64,000 nt of DNA from Deltaproteobacteria bacterium (lineage in GTDB: Bacteria; Myxococcota_A; UBA796; JAFGLY01): assembly GCA_016927815.1 (NCBI GenBank), contig JAFGLY010000125.1:21416-85415 (forward strand). The letters are read 5' to 3'. How positions within the stretch are numbered: the first letter of the stretch is position 1; the number at the start of each line of letters is the position of its first letter. The notes under the pieces were generated by a model. That model worked only from the letters and a program-made list of their open reading frames with translations. It was not told the origin of the DNA and ran no database searches. This document shows, one piece after another, positions 1 through 9,205 of the stretch. Both the position numbers and the translations under genes were made by a program.

Positions 1-2386
1 AGGCGCCCGATCCGTCCACGAGGGTGACCGTGAACGAGAGCGGTCCGTCGAGCGCCACCGTCCAGGGGTGTCGGGTCTGCTGGGCCGCGCGGAGGGACAG
101 GAACCCGTACCCGCTCCAGTCCCCGAATCCCTCGGGGATCTCGAAGGAGAGCGAGTTCGCGTCCCCCTCGCTCCACTCGAGGATGCCCCCCCGGGTGGCA
201 TCCACCGTGTCCACGGCCTGGGTCATGCCGTTGTAGGGATCGCCCTCGGTCCACCCGAGGACCGAGTCGCGGTCGTCCAGCTTCCCCTCCCGCAGCACGT
301 CCCCGTCGTAGGAGACGGAACCCCCGCAGTCCGAGATGGCGATGTCGCTGCCGTTCTGGAAACCCTCGAGCACGATCAGATCCCCCTCCCGGTCCACCCG
401 GTACTGGTTCGCCACGACCGTGGTCTCGGCCAGGCTGGATCCGTGAAGATCGTCGTACAAGCGCGAGAGGTACTCCATGAGCAGTGGTTCGCCCTCGACA
501 CGGCCCTCCAGCAGGGCCAGCCACGCCGCCTTCGCCACGGCCTGGGCCTCCTCGGGTCCGATGAGATCGGGCCCCGTGCCATCGTCGAAGCCGCAGCAGT
601 TGAAGTCGTTGTGGGATGCGCCCTGGACGTAGGTGACGTGCGTGTCGCCCGTGGCGGCCTGGGCGATGCGGAAGAACTGGCACTGCACGCAGTCGGGCCC
701 ACCGGTGACGTCGCCATCGGCCGCGCCCGCGATGAGGTGGTACGGTCGGTCGTGGGGATCGGACTCCGTGACGTCGTTGAACACGGTGGGGGCGATGCTG
801 CTGATGAGCACGATGTCGCTGGGGGAGTAGGCGGTGACCTCGATGTCTCCCTCCACGAGGCGGTCGTAGGCCCTGACCACGCCCTCGCCCCCCCGGCTGT
901 GCCCGATCCAGACGATGCGGTGGCCGTCCACGTGGCCCAGGAGCACGCCCCCCTCGATGTTGTCGAGGTTCTCGAGGAAGTAGTCCGTGTTCAGGAGCGT
1001 GGTGGTGGATGCCGTCTCGATCCCCGGCCCGGTGTTGTTCTGGTGGGACATCACCACGTAGCCGTGGGAGGCGAGGTGCTCGCCCAGGTAGTCGTACCAG
1101 GTGTAGTCGTGCCCGTTGCCGTGGGACACCACCACCAGCGGCACCTGCCCCATCGTGCCGATGTCCTGGGGGTAGTAGAGGACCTGCCCGAGCCAGGATC
1201 CCCCCGAGTACTGCGCCATCACCACCTTGTGGGGCCCCTCGGCGGACAGGTCCTTCACGGCGGCCAGGCCCACGGTATCGCCCCCGTCGAGGAGATCTCC
1301 GGGGCCGTAGGCGCCGTCCCGGTCGAAGTCGAGGACCACGTCGAGCGGGCGCGCCACCTGCCCGTCGGGGTCGAGGGTGCTCCAGACCTCCACGACGTTG
1401 GAGGCCACGGAGTCCCCCGCCACGGTCAGGGTCTCGACCGTGCCGGTCACATCCACGAGGGTGGGATCCGAGGCCCAGGCCTCGGCCTCCCGGTGCTCCA
1501 CCACGTAGACGTCGGCGGCCAGGCCCACGCGATCCGCGAACCGGAAGGGGTCGAGGGCCACCCAGGCCGGACCTGTGGCATTGAAAGCATCCACGTAGGA
1601 GAACCAGGGGAACCCATCCCGCGGCACCCCCGAGAGGCCCGCCCAGTCCACCACTCGGACGTTCACGGTGTCCGACACCTCCCCACAGTCGCCGAGCCGG
1701 AAGGTCGCGGTGACCTGGCCCTCCGCGGCGGCCTCTCCACCGACGTAGAGGGTCGCGGGGAGCTCGCCTTGGGCAAAGGAAGCGGGCGTGGCGAGCGCCA
1801 GGCCGTCCCCGTCGAACAGCGACACCCCCGAGGCATCGACGATCACCATGGCTCCGGGCGTCGAGGACGTGAGGGTGAGGGCTCGCATCCGCACCAGGGC
1901 GAGCGGGCTGTGGAGGGGCGCCGCCGCGACGACGATGCCCGGATCCTCCTCGTCCTCCTCGCCAACGACGGCGTCCGCGAGGTCCACGTGGCAAGGCGCG
2001 CAGCCCACGCCCTCGATGCAGATGTCCTCCCCGAAGCACGTCTCCCGAGAGACCACGTCCCCGGCCTCGTCGCAGGTGACGGCCTCCTCGTCGATGCAGA
2101 GGACCCAGTTCGGCGTGAGGTCGCACTCGTCGGGCAGCTTCATGCAGCCCTGCCCCTCGACACACTCCCATCCCTCCTCGCAGGTCTCCCGCGAGGCTAC
2201 GTCCCCGGCTTCGTCGCAGTGGACGGCATCCCCATCGATGCAGACGATCCAGCCCGGCGGCACCTCGTCGCAGGGGTCGGTGGGGCCGCTGTCCTCCGGA
2301 AGACCGGTCTCTTGGGGCGTTTCACCGTCGTCGCAGGCGGCTGCCAGCAGGGCGAGGGCGAGGAGGATCGGGATCGGTGGGCGCAT
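1..2386 (-). CDS. Secreted lipoprotein with alpha/beta-hydrolase domain (3' end cut off by window edge)
   Basis: This gene is absent from the ORF track because it has no stop codon inside the window; I read it directly on the minus strand from an ATG at 2386. It begins with a lipoprotein signal peptide (lipobox LAAAC), so it is probably anchored to a membrane. Residues of about 30-125 hold two imperfect tandem Cys-rich repeats, each containing CDEAGDV and SRETC. The body is an alpha/beta hydrolase of the chlorophyllase/PAF-acetylhydrolase kind, with the oxyanion-side VVSHGNGHDY and the nucleophile elbow GHSRGG. The His partner is probably in GASHNDF. The substrate is unknown; esterase or lipase activity is inferred. 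Its first 65 bases overlap the end of lpxD in another frame. The large plus-strand ORF 68-2398 is its shadow. Confidence 0.85.
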   Translation of the reverse strand, partial: MRPPIPILLALALLAAACDDGETPQETGLPEDSGPTDPCDEVPPGWIVCIDGDAVHCDEAGDVASRETCEEGWECVEGQGCMKLPDECDLTPNWVLCIDEEAVTCDEAGDVVSRETCFGEDICIEGVGCAPCHVDLADAVVGEEDEEDPGIVVAAAPLHSPLALVRMRALTLTSSTPGAMVIVDASGVSLFDGDGLALATPASFAQGELPATLYVGGEAAAEGQVTATFRLGDCGEVSDTVNVRVVDWAGLSGVPRDGFPWFSYVDAFNATGPAWVALDPFRFADRVGLAADVYVVEHREAEAWASDPTLVDVTGTVETLTVAGDSVASNVVEVWSTLDPDGQVARPLDVVLDFDRDGAYGPGDLLDGGDTVGLAAVKDLSAEGPHKVVMAQYSGGSWLGQVLYYPQDIGTMGQVPLVVVSHGNGHDYTWYDYLGEHLASHGYVVMSHQNNTGPGIETASTTTLLNTDYFLENLDNIEGGVLLGHVDGHRIVWIGHSRGGEGVVRAYDRLVEGDIEVTAYSPSDIVLISSIAPTVFNDVTESDPHDRPYHLIAGAADGDVTGGPDCVQCQFFRIAQAATGDTHVTYVQGASHNDFNCCGFDDGTGPDLIGPEEAQAVAKAAWLALLEGRVEGEPLLMEYLSRLYDDLHGSSLAETTVVANQYRVDREGDLIVLEGFQNGSDIAISDCGGSVSYDGDVLREGKLDDRDSVLGWTEGDPYNGMTQAVDTVDATRGGILEWSEGDANSLSFEIPEGFGDWSGYGFLSLRAAQQTRHPWTVALDGPLSFTVTLVDGSGA

Positions 2387-3476
2387 GCGTCTCGGTAACA
2401 TGCTCGGGCGCCGTGTCGTGGGGGGCGGTGCGGGGCACGACGTCCACGTGCGCCTCCAGGATCGCGACCCGGGCGTCGAGCCTGCGGACGACGGACAACA
2501 GGCCCGGAAGCTCCTTCAGGGAGAGGGCCGCGCGCCGCCAGAGGGCGTGGGCGAAGGCCGGGTGACCGGACACGCGCGCGCCGTCCGGGAGATTCCGCGT
2601 GACGGTGCTTGCCGCTCCGACCTGGACGCCGTCCCCGATCTCCAGGTGACCCAGCACCGAGGCCCGGGCGGCCAGCGTGACGAACCGGCCGAGCCGGCTC
2701 GATCCGGCGACGCCCGAGCAGGCCACGAGCAGCGCGTGTTCTCCCACCGTCGCGCCGTGTCCCACCTGGACGAGGTTGTCGAGCTTGGCACCCCGACGGA
2801 CGCGCGTCTCCCCCACGGCCGCACGGTCCACGCAGGTGCACGCCCCCAGTTCGACGTCGTCCTCCAGGACGACCCGGCCCACCTGGGGGATCTTCACGTG
2901 GCCGTCCGGCGTGGTCGCGAACCCGAACCCGTCGGACCCCACCACGGCGCCGGGATTGAGCACCACGCGGTCGCCGACCACGCACGCCTCGCCCACCACC
3001 GCGCGGGCGCCGATCCGGCAGTCCCGGCCCACCACCGCCCAAGCTCCGACCACCGCACCCGGCTCCAGGCGCGTGCCCGGTCCGACCCGAGCGTGGGCAC
3101 CCACCACCGCGAGGGGTCCTACGGCGGCGCCCGTCACGTCGGCCGTAGGGTCCACCACCGCCGAGGGATGGACGCCCGGCACCACCTCCGGGTACGGGTG
3201 GAAGAGCGCGAGGGCTCGCGCGAACCCGAGGTAGGGATCCGGGACGCGGAGGGTCGTGCGGCCGGGGGCAGGCGTGTGAGGGTCCAGCAGGAGGACGCCG
3301 GCCCGGGTGGTGGCGATGTGGCGTGCGTAGCGGCGGTTGGCCACGAAGGCCAGGTGCTCGGGACCCGCCTCCTCGATGCTCCGGATGTCGTCCAGGACGG
3401 TATCCGCGTCCGCTCCCGCTCCCACCTCCAACACGCCACCGAGGGACCGGGCCACGGCCGCGACGGTGACGCCCAC
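2322..3476 (-). CDS. lpxD: UDP-3-O-acylglucosamine N-acyltransferase LpxD
   Basis: LpxD adds the N-linked hydroxyacyl chain to UDP-3-O-acylglucosamine, the third step of lipid A synthesis, in the cytoplasm using acyl-ACP. The 384-residue protein has the N-terminal uridine-binding domain followed by a long run of hexapeptide repeats (left-handed beta helix). It contains the expected catalytic-histidine segment LVQVGHGATVG and the SGVAGSSRLG segment. The start is a GTG 14 bases from the skp stop, so skp and lpxD form an operon, as is common in Proteobacteria. The last 40 or so residues are a Pro/Arg-rich extension beyond the usual length of about 345, and they overlap the next gene. Identity is firm; whether the tail is translated as shown is less certain. 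Confidence 0.95.
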   Translation of the reverse strand: MGVTVAAVARSLGGVLEVGAGADADTVLDDIRSIEEAGPEHLAFVANRRYARHIATTRAGVLLLDPHTPAPGRTTLRVPDPYLGFARALALFHPYPEVVPGVHPSAVVDPTADVTGAAVGPLAVVGAHARVGPGTRLEPGAVVGAWAVVGRDCRIGARAVVGEACVVGDRVVLNPGAVVGSDGFGFATTPDGHVKIPQVGRVVLEDDVELGACTCVDRAAVGETRVRRGAKLDNLVQVGHGATVGEHALLVACSGVAGSSRLGRFVTLAARASVLGHLEIGDGVQVGAASTVTRNLPDGARVSGHPAFAHALWRRAALSLKELPGLLSVVRRLDARVAILEAHVDVVPRTAPHDTAPEHVTETHAPTDPDPPRPRPAGSRLRRR

Positions 3477-3489
3477 CGGGGCCTCCGGG

Positions 3490-4017
3490 CTACCGGGCAG
3501 GATGCTTCTGGTTGTAGCGGGTGACGAGGTCCGTCGTGAGGTCGTCGAGGGAGGAGGAGTACACGACGTTGCTCTTTTCGAGGATGAGCGTGTATCCGCG
3601 CTCGCGCCCGATGGCCGAGGCCTCGTCGCGCAGCTTGGAGATCAGGCCGTCCATGATGCTCATGTAGGTGCTCTGGAGATCCTGCTCGGACTGCTGGGCC
3701 AGCTGCTGGAACTCGGCCTGGGCCTTGATGAACGCCTCCTCCTTGGCCGTCCGGGCCTGCTCCGAGAGCAGCGCCGACTGGTTGCGGAGCTCGGTCTGCA
3801 TGGACGCCAGCGCCTGGCGGCGTCCATCGATGACCTTCATCTTCTCCTCCCGCATGCCCTCCAGCCGGGCCATGGCGGTGGTGCCCTCCTCGACCTGGTT
3901 GAGCGCCGCCTGGAAGTCCACCACCGCGATCTTCAGCTCCGCTGCGGACGCGGTGGCGGGCAGGACGAACAGGGCGACGAGCGCCAGGAACCGCAAGAAG
4001 ATGCAGAGGCGGGACAT
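3490..4017 (-). CDS. skp: OmpH/Skp family periplasmic chaperone
   Basis: A 175-residue protein with a clean signal peptide (cleavage after ATASAAE) and the OmpH/Skp fold: a short beta segment KIAVVDFQAALNQVEEG, then long Ala/Glu/Gln-rich coiled-coil arms, then a return to TLILEKSNVVYSS. Skp trimers hold unfolded outer-membrane proteins in the periplasm and hand them to the BAM complex. It is the first gene of a pair with lpxD, the classical partner order; bamA is not in the window. Length is normal for the family. Confidence 0.93.
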   Translation of the reverse strand: MSRLCIFLRFLALVALFVLPATASAAELKIAVVDFQAALNQVEEGTTAMARLEGMREEKMKVIDGRRQALASMQTELRNQSALLSEQARTAKEEAFIKAQAEFQQLAQQSEQDLQSTYMSIMDGLISKLRDEASAIGRERGYTLILEKSNVVYSSSLDDLTTDLVTRYNQKHPAR

Positions 4018-4090
4018 CGCGAGACTCCGAGAGGCTTGGGACCGGCCCCTTGTAGCGCCGGTTCGCCTCGGGGTCCAGCCGGGGGCGTCG

Positions 4091-4855
4091 CTAGGGACGG
4101 TTCCGCTCCCAGAGCAGTCTCAAGCCGTCGAGCGTGAGGAAATCGTCCACGCGGTCGATCTCTTCGCTGTCCGAGGCCACCATGTTGGCGAGTCCGCCGG
4201 TGGCCACACAGGCGGAGTCGCCGCCCAGTTCGGCCTTGCAGCGCCGGGCGATGCCGTCGACCAGGCCCACGTAGCCCCAGTAGAGGCCCGATTGCATGGA
4301 GGCGACGGTGTTGGTCCCGATGGCCGCACGCGCCCGCTCCAGCTCGATGCGGGGCAACTTGGCGGTCCGCGCGTAGAGCGCCTCGGCCGAGATCTGGAAC
4401 CCGGGGGCGATGGCGCCGCCGACGTAGTCGCCCTCAGCGTCTACGCAGTCGAAGGTGGTGGCGGTGCCGAAGTCCACGATCACCACGGGCGCCCCGTACC
4501 GTTCCCGCGCTGCGACCGCGTTGACGATCCGATCCGCGCCCACCTCCCTCGGGTTGTCGGTGTGGACGCGCATCCCGGTCCGGGTGCCGCGCCCGATGAC
4601 GAGCGCGTCGACCTCGAGGTAGCGCCGGATGGCCTTCTCCAGGCCATACAGCAGGCTGGGGACCACGCAGGAGATGGCCGCGCCATGGACGTCTTTCGGA
4701 CCCAGCCCCTGGAGTCCCAGGTGCTGGACCAGGATGAGCCCGAACTCGTCCGTGGTCCGGGGGCAGGTGGTGAGTCGCCAGTGATGGCGGACCTCCTCGC
4801 CCTGCGCCATGCCCATGACGATGTTGGTGTTGCCTACGTCCAGCACGAGCAGCAT
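4091..4855 (-). CDS. coaX: Type III pantothenate kinase
   Basis: CoaX phosphorylates pantothenate, the first committed step of coenzyme A synthesis; the type III enzyme is an ASKHA-fold kinase that is insensitive to CoA feedback. The 254-residue protein opens with the phosphate-binding DVGNTNIVMG and carries the family motifs GADRIVNAVAA and DFGTATTFD, followed by GGAIAPG. It follows birA by 9 bases in a cofactor gene block (valS-nadC-birA-coaX). The pantothenate-making genes panB and panC are elsewhere in this window. Identification is secure. Confidence 0.96.
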   Translation of the reverse strand: MLLVLDVGNTNIVMGMAQGEEVRHHWRLTTCPRTTDEFGLILVQHLGLQGLGPKDVHGAAISCVVPSLLYGLEKAIRRYLEVDALVIGRGTRTGMRVHTDNPREVGADRIVNAVAARERYGAPVVIVDFGTATTFDCVDAEGDYVGGAIAPGFQISAEALYARTAKLPRIELERARAAIGTNTVASMQSGLYWGYVGLVDGIARRCKAELGGDSACVATGGLANMVASDSEEIDRVDDFLTLDGLRLLWERNRP

Positions 4856-4864
4856 GGCCTTCCC

Positions 4865-5614
4865 CTACCGCAGCGGTGCGGGCTCGACGTCGCCGGCGAG
4901 GATCGCCTCGACCGCGCCTCCGTCGAGCCCCAGGAGCAGGGCGCCGTCCTCTCGGAGGCCGAGGGCGAGCCCCTCCCGACCCCCCGCGCGCACACGTCGT
5001 CCGAGGGTCGCGCTCCTCTGCCGCCACTGGGCGAGAACGGTTTCGCGTCGGTCCTCCACCTGGGTGAGCCGAGCCTCCATGGCGGGGACCACCCTGGCCA
5101 GGATCTCCCACCGGTCCAGCGCCGAGCCCCGGATCATGGCGAGGCTCGCGGCCGTGGGGATCTCTGGGGGGAACGACGGCTGGTTCACGTTGATTCCGAC
5201 CCCCACCACCACGTACCGCACCGAGAGGCCCTGGATCTCGGCCTCGGCGAGCAGGCCCGCCACCTTCCGATCGCTGGAGTCCACGACGTCGTTGGGCCAC
5301 TTGACCCGGAGATCCAGGGCCTCGGCCACGCCCAGCCCCGCCGCGAGGCAGAGGAGGGGCGTGTCCTCGGGCCGGGTGCCCGGGCGCAGCACCAGGGAGA
5401 GGTAGAGGTTCTGCCCGGGTGGGGAGTACCAGGCCCGACCCAGCCGGCCCCGGCCGGCGGCCTGCGCGTCCGCCACCACGAGGGTGCCCGACGGCGCGCC
5501 GGCCTCCGCGAGCCTACGGGCGTCGTCGTTGGTGGATCCGGTGGTCGCCGTCCAGTGTACGGGACGGCCCAGGCGGGAGGCCAGCATCTCGGCCATCGGG
5601 AGGCTCGGGCCCAC
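4865..5614 (-). CDS. birA: Biotin--[acetyl-CoA-carboxylase] ligase
   Basis: Biotin protein ligase activates biotin as biotinyl-AMP and attaches it to the biotin carboxyl carrier protein. The 249 residues cover only the catalytic and C-terminal domains: GSTNDDARRL, the biotin/ATP loop GRGRLGRAWYS, KWPNDVV and GVGINVN are present. There is no N-terminal winged helix, so this is a group I ligase that is not expected to act as the biotin-operon repressor. The GTG start at 5614 is supported by GGAGG six bases upstream. It sits between nadC (one base away) and coaX. Confidence 0.95.
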   Translation of the reverse strand: MGPSLPMAEMLASRLGRPVHWTATTGSTNDDARRLAEAGAPSGTLVVADAQAAGRGRLGRAWYSPPGQNLYLSLVLRPGTRPEDTPLLCLAAGLGVAEALDLRVKWPNDVVDSSDRKVAGLLAEAEIQGLSVRYVVVGVGINVNQPSFPPEIPTAASLAMIRGSALDRWEILARVVPAMEARLTQVEDRRETVLAQWRQRSATLGRRVRAGGREGLALGLREDGALLLGLDGGAVEAILAGDVEPAPLR

Positions 5615-5615
5615 T

Positions 5616-6437
5616 TCAGGCCTCCAGATCGAGAGCGAAATCCACCCAGCGCGCCCGGTGGACGAGCCCTCCCACGCTGACGAAATCGATGGGCACCTCG
5701 AGGGTGGCGAGTCGGGCGATCCGCTCTGGCGTCATCCCTCCGCTGGCCTCGAGCACGACGCGCCCGGCGAGCTCCTTCGCCAGGGCCTGGAGCGCGTCGT
5801 CGTCCATGTTGTCGAGCAGGAGGGCATCGGCGCCCGCGGCCAGGGCCTCGAGCGCCTGGTCGCGTCCCTCCACCTCGACCTGCACCTTGAGCAGGTGGTG
5901 GGTCCGGGCGCGCACCCGGCGCACCGCCTCGGCGATCCCCTGGGCCGCGACGATGTGGTTGTCCTTGACGAGCACGCCGTCGTACAGGGCGAAGCGGTGG
6001 TTTCGGCCGCCACCCGCCCGGACCGCGGCCTTCTCCAGGGTCCGATGGAGCGGCGTGGTCTTCCGGGTGTCCACCACCGCGAAAGCGCCTCGGGCGGCCT
6101 GCACGTGCACGCGCGTCCACGTGGCGATGCCCGAGAGCCGCATGAGGAAGTTGAGGGCGGTCCGCTCGGCGGTGAGCAGGGCCCGAACGGGCCCCTCGGC
6201 CGTACCGACGAGCCCCCCCCTCTCCACGCTCGTTCCGTCGGCCGCAGCCGGCGTGTACCGCGCCCCCAACAGGGCGAACACGCGCCCGGCCGCTTCCTGC
6301 CCGGCCACCACCGCGGGTTCGCGGGCCACCACGCGGGCTTTGCCCTGGAGGTCGCCCGGCACGCAGGCTTCGGTGGTGACGTCGCCCGGGCCGACGTCCT
6401 CGACCAGGGCCAGTCGGATCAGCTCGTCGAGGTTCAC
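5616..6437 (-). CDS. nadC: Nicotinate-nucleotide pyrophosphorylase (quinolinate phosphoribosyltransferase)
   Basis: NadC converts quinolinate and PRPP to nicotinate mononucleotide, carbon dioxide and pyrophosphate in de novo NAD synthesis. The 273-residue protein shows the family blocks VDTRKTTP, RAGGGRNHRFALYDGVLVK with KDNH, and the C-terminal barrel segments LLLDNM and LEASGGM. The GTG start overlaps the valS stop (GTGA), so translation is probably coupled. The first enzyme of the pathway, nadB, is in this window at 41.7-43.3 kb; nadA is not. Confidence 0.96.
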   Translation of the reverse strand: MNLDELIRLALVEDVGPGDVTTEACVPGDLQGKARVVAREPAVVAGQEAAGRVFALLGARYTPAAADGTSVERGGLVGTAEGPVRALLTAERTALNFLMRLSGIATWTRVHVQAARGAFAVVDTRKTTPLHRTLEKAAVRAGGGRNHRFALYDGVLVKDNHIVAAQGIAEAVRRVRARTHHLLKVQVEVEGRDQALEALAAGADALLLDNMDDDALQALAKELAGRVVLEASGGMTPERIARLATLEVPIDFVSVGGLVHRARWVDFALDLEA

Positions 6438-9085
6438 CGGTCGGTCTCCAGGAGGGCTCGGGCGGCTTCGAGCGCGGCCACCCGGTCACGGGCCGCCGCC
6501 CGCTTGCCGCGGAAGGACTCTACCACCTCGGCCGGTGCGCGTTGGGCGAAGCCGGGGCTCGACAGGCGGCGCTCGATCGCCTCCAGGTCCCGCGTGGTCT
6601 TCTCGATGGCCCTGTCCAGCCGGGCGCGCTCGGCCTCCACGTCGATCACGCCTTCCAGGGCCACGAAGGCTCGTTCCCCTCCCACCAGGATGGCGGCCGA
6701 CACCCCCTCCGGTCGGCCGGCGGCGAGGAACCGGGTGACGTGGGCGAGCGTGCGCAGCGCGGGCAGGTGGCGGCCGAGGCAGGCCGCCCGCTGGCCGTCG
6801 GACTGGAGCGTAAGCCCGATCCTGGGCGACAGCTCCATCTCGCTGCGAATCCTGCGCACCTCCACGACGGCCTCTTGTAGCAGGTGGATCTCGTCGAGCA
6901 CCGCCGGATCCGAGGGGAACTCCTCGGGCCGCGGAAACGGCGCCTGCATGACGGAGCCGGTGGTGCCGGGCAGGTGCTGCCAGATCTCCTCCCCCAGGAA
7001 GGGCATGATCGGGTGTACGAGACGGGCCACCGCACCCATCCCCTCGACGAGGGTGCGCCGCGCGGCGCGTCGGGCTCCAGGGGTGGCGTCGCCGTAGAGC
7101 ACGCCCTTGGCCAGCTCGAGGTACCAGTCGCAGAGCTCGTCCCAGGTGAAGGCGTAGATCTCGTTGGCCGCGTCGTTGAAGCGGTAGGACTCGAACGCCT
7201 CCCGCACCCGTCGGACCGCCTCTCCCAGGCGGGCCAGGATCCAGCGGTCGTAGACCGAGGGCTCGACCGGGCCCTCGAGCCCCTCGTCGCCGAGGTTCAT
7301 CGTCACGAATCGGAAGGCCTGCCAGAGCTTGTTGGTGTACCGGCGTGCGCTCTCGACCCGGCCGTCCTCCCAGGCGATGTCGGACCCCTGGGTGGTGGCC
7401 TGGGTGAGCGCGAAGCGGAACGCGTCCGCCCCGTACCGATCGATGGTCAGGAGCGGATCCACCGCGTTGCCCTTCGTCTTGGACATCTTCTGCCCCTGGG
7501 CGTCGCGGATGAGGCCATGGATGCAGACGTCTCGGAAGGGCACGCTCCCGGTGTGGTGGATCCCCGAGAAGACCATGCGGGCCACCCAGAAGAAGATGAT
7601 GTCGTAGGCCGTGACGAGCACCGTCGTGGGGTACCAGCGTTCCATCTCCACCGTTCGCTCGGGCCAGCCCAGGGTGGAGAAGGGCCACAGCGCGGACGAG
7701 AACCAGGTGTCGAGCACATCCGGATCCTGCTCGATGCGGTCGGACCCGCAGCGCGCACAGGCTTCGGGATCCTCACGGGCCACCGTGATGTGACCGCACG
7801 CCTGGCAGTACCAGGCGGGGATCCGGTGGCCCCACCACAGCTGCCGGGAGATGCACCAGTCGGTGATGCCCCGAAGCCAGGAGAAGTAGGTGTTTTCCCA
7901 CTGCTTCGGAACGAACCGCGTGAATCCGTGCTCCACGGCTGCCGTCGCGGGCGCCGCGAGCGGCTTCATGCGGACGAACCACTGCGTGGACACCATGGGC
8001 TCCACGAAGGCTCCCGAGCGCTGCGATCGCCCGATGGCCATGACGTGAGGCTTCGAGCCCCGGTCCAGTCCCAGCTGCGCCATGCGTTCCTTGACGGCCT
8101 CGCGGGCCTCGAACCGATCCATGCCGGCGAACGGACCGCCCTCGGAATTGAGCGTTCCGTCCCCTTTCAGGATGTTGACGAACGCGAGGCCGTGCCGCTT
8201 GCCCACCTCGTAGTCGTTGGGGTCGTGGGCGGGCGTGACCTTGACGGCGCCGGTGCCGAACGCGGGGTCCACGAGGATGGCATCGGCGATGATCGGGACC
8301 TCGCGTTCGCAGAACGGGTGGCGCACCGTCCGCCCCACGAGGTGGGCGTAGCGCGGATCCTCGGGGTGGACCGCAACCGCGGTGTCCCCGAGCATGGTCT
8401 CCGGCCGGGTCGTGGCGACCACGATCTCTCCCGATCCGTCGGTGAGCGGGTAGGCGAAGGACCACATCTCCCCCTGGATGCCCTCCTCGTGCACGACCTC
8501 GAGATCGGAAAGGGCGGTCTGCCCCACGGGATCCCAGTGGATGAGGCGCGTGTCCCGGTAGATCAGGCCCTGCTCGTAGAGGCGCACGAACGCCTCCCGC
8601 ACGGCTCGGGTGAGCCCCTCGTCGAGCGTGAACCGCTCGCGCGTCCAGTCGCAGGACGCGCCCAGGCGTCGGAGTTGCCGGGTGATCGTGCCCCCGTAGG
8701 TGGCCTTCCAGGCCCAGGTGCGCTCCAGGAAGGCCTCCCTCCCGATGTCGTGGCGGGTCCGCCCCTCCTTCGCGAGCTCCTTCTCCACGATCCACTGGGT
8801 GGCGATGCCCGCGTGGTCGGTGCCCGGAATCCAGACCGTGTTGTCGCCGGCCATCCGGTGGTAGCGCACGAGCACGTCCTGCAGCGTGAGGTCGAGCGCG
8901 TGCCCCATGTGCAGCGATCCCGTGACGTTGGGCGGAGGGATCACGATGACGAAGGGTCTTCCGGGCGCCTCTGGATTGCCCCGGAAAAAGCCGGATTCCT
9001 CCCACCACGGGTAATACCGTTCGGCGGCCTCGTGAGGATCGTACAGGCGCGCCACGGGCTCGGTGGGATCGGCGGGGCCGGACAT
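6434..9085 (-). CDS. valS: Valine--tRNA ligase
   Basis: ValRS charges tRNA-Val and edits misactivated threonine. The class I signatures HMGHALD and KMSKTKGN are intact. The editing domain (TTRPETMLGDTAVAV) is present, as are a zinc-binding CQACGH...CARCG pair, the anticodon-binding domain and the C-terminal coiled-coil arm (tRNA-binding arm) rich in Arg/Glu. The ORF track begins at 9163, but I prefer the ATG at 9085 (MSGPADP). It has a GAGGT-type ribosome site, and the upstream 26 residues look non-native. Length from there is 883 residues, typical for bacterial ValRS. It heads the block with nadC, birA and coaX. Confidence 0.96.
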   Translation of the reverse strand: MSGPADPTEPVARLYDPHEAAERYYPWWEESGFFRGNPEAPGRPFVIVIPPPNVTGSLHMGHALDLTLQDVLVRYHRMAGDNTVWIPGTDHAGIATQWIVEKELAKEGRTRHDIGREAFLERTWAWKATYGGTITRQLRRLGASCDWTRERFTLDEGLTRAVREAFVRLYEQGLIYRDTRLIHWDPVGQTALSDLEVVHEEGIQGEMWSFAYPLTDGSGEIVVATTRPETMLGDTAVAVHPEDPRYAHLVGRTVRHPFCEREVPIIADAILVDPAFGTGAVKVTPAHDPNDYEVGKRHGLAFVNILKGDGTLNSEGGPFAGMDRFEAREAVKERMAQLGLDRGSKPHVMAIGRSQRSGAFVEPMVSTQWFVRMKPLAAPATAAVEHGFTRFVPKQWENTYFSWLRGITDWCISRQLWWGHRIPAWYCQACGHITVAREDPEACARCGSDRIEQDPDVLDTWFSSALWPFSTLGWPERTVEMERWYPTTVLVTAYDIIFFWVARMVFSGIHHTGSVPFRDVCIHGLIRDAQGQKMSKTKGNAVDPLLTIDRYGADAFRFALTQATTQGSDIAWEDGRVESARRYTNKLWQAFRFVTMNLGDEGLEGPVEPSVYDRWILARLGEAVRRVREAFESYRFNDAANEIYAFTWDELCDWYLELAKGVLYGDATPGARRAARRTLVEGMGAVARLVHPIMPFLGEEIWQHLPGTTGSVMQAPFPRPEEFPSDPAVLDEIHLLQEAVVEVRRIRSEMELSPRIGLTLQSDGQRAACLGRHLPALRTLAHVTRFLAAGRPEGVSAAILVGGERAFVALEGVIDVEAERARLDRAIEKTTRDLEAIERRLSSPGFAQRAPAEVVESFRGKRAAARDRVAALEAARALLETDR

Positions 9086-9205
9086 GGAGACCTCGAGAGG
9101 GGCGGGAGCGGGCGACTGTGTCGCGGGCCCCCCTAGTAGCGCCCCTTCCCGGAACGTCCACACCCAGCCCTCGACCGCCGTGCGCGCCGCTCCGGGTCGG
9201 GGATT

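Noticed and set aside
68-2398. 776-codon plus-strand ORF
   Set aside because: Shadow of the hydrolase lipoprotein on the minus strand, which has a signal peptide and catalytic motifs.
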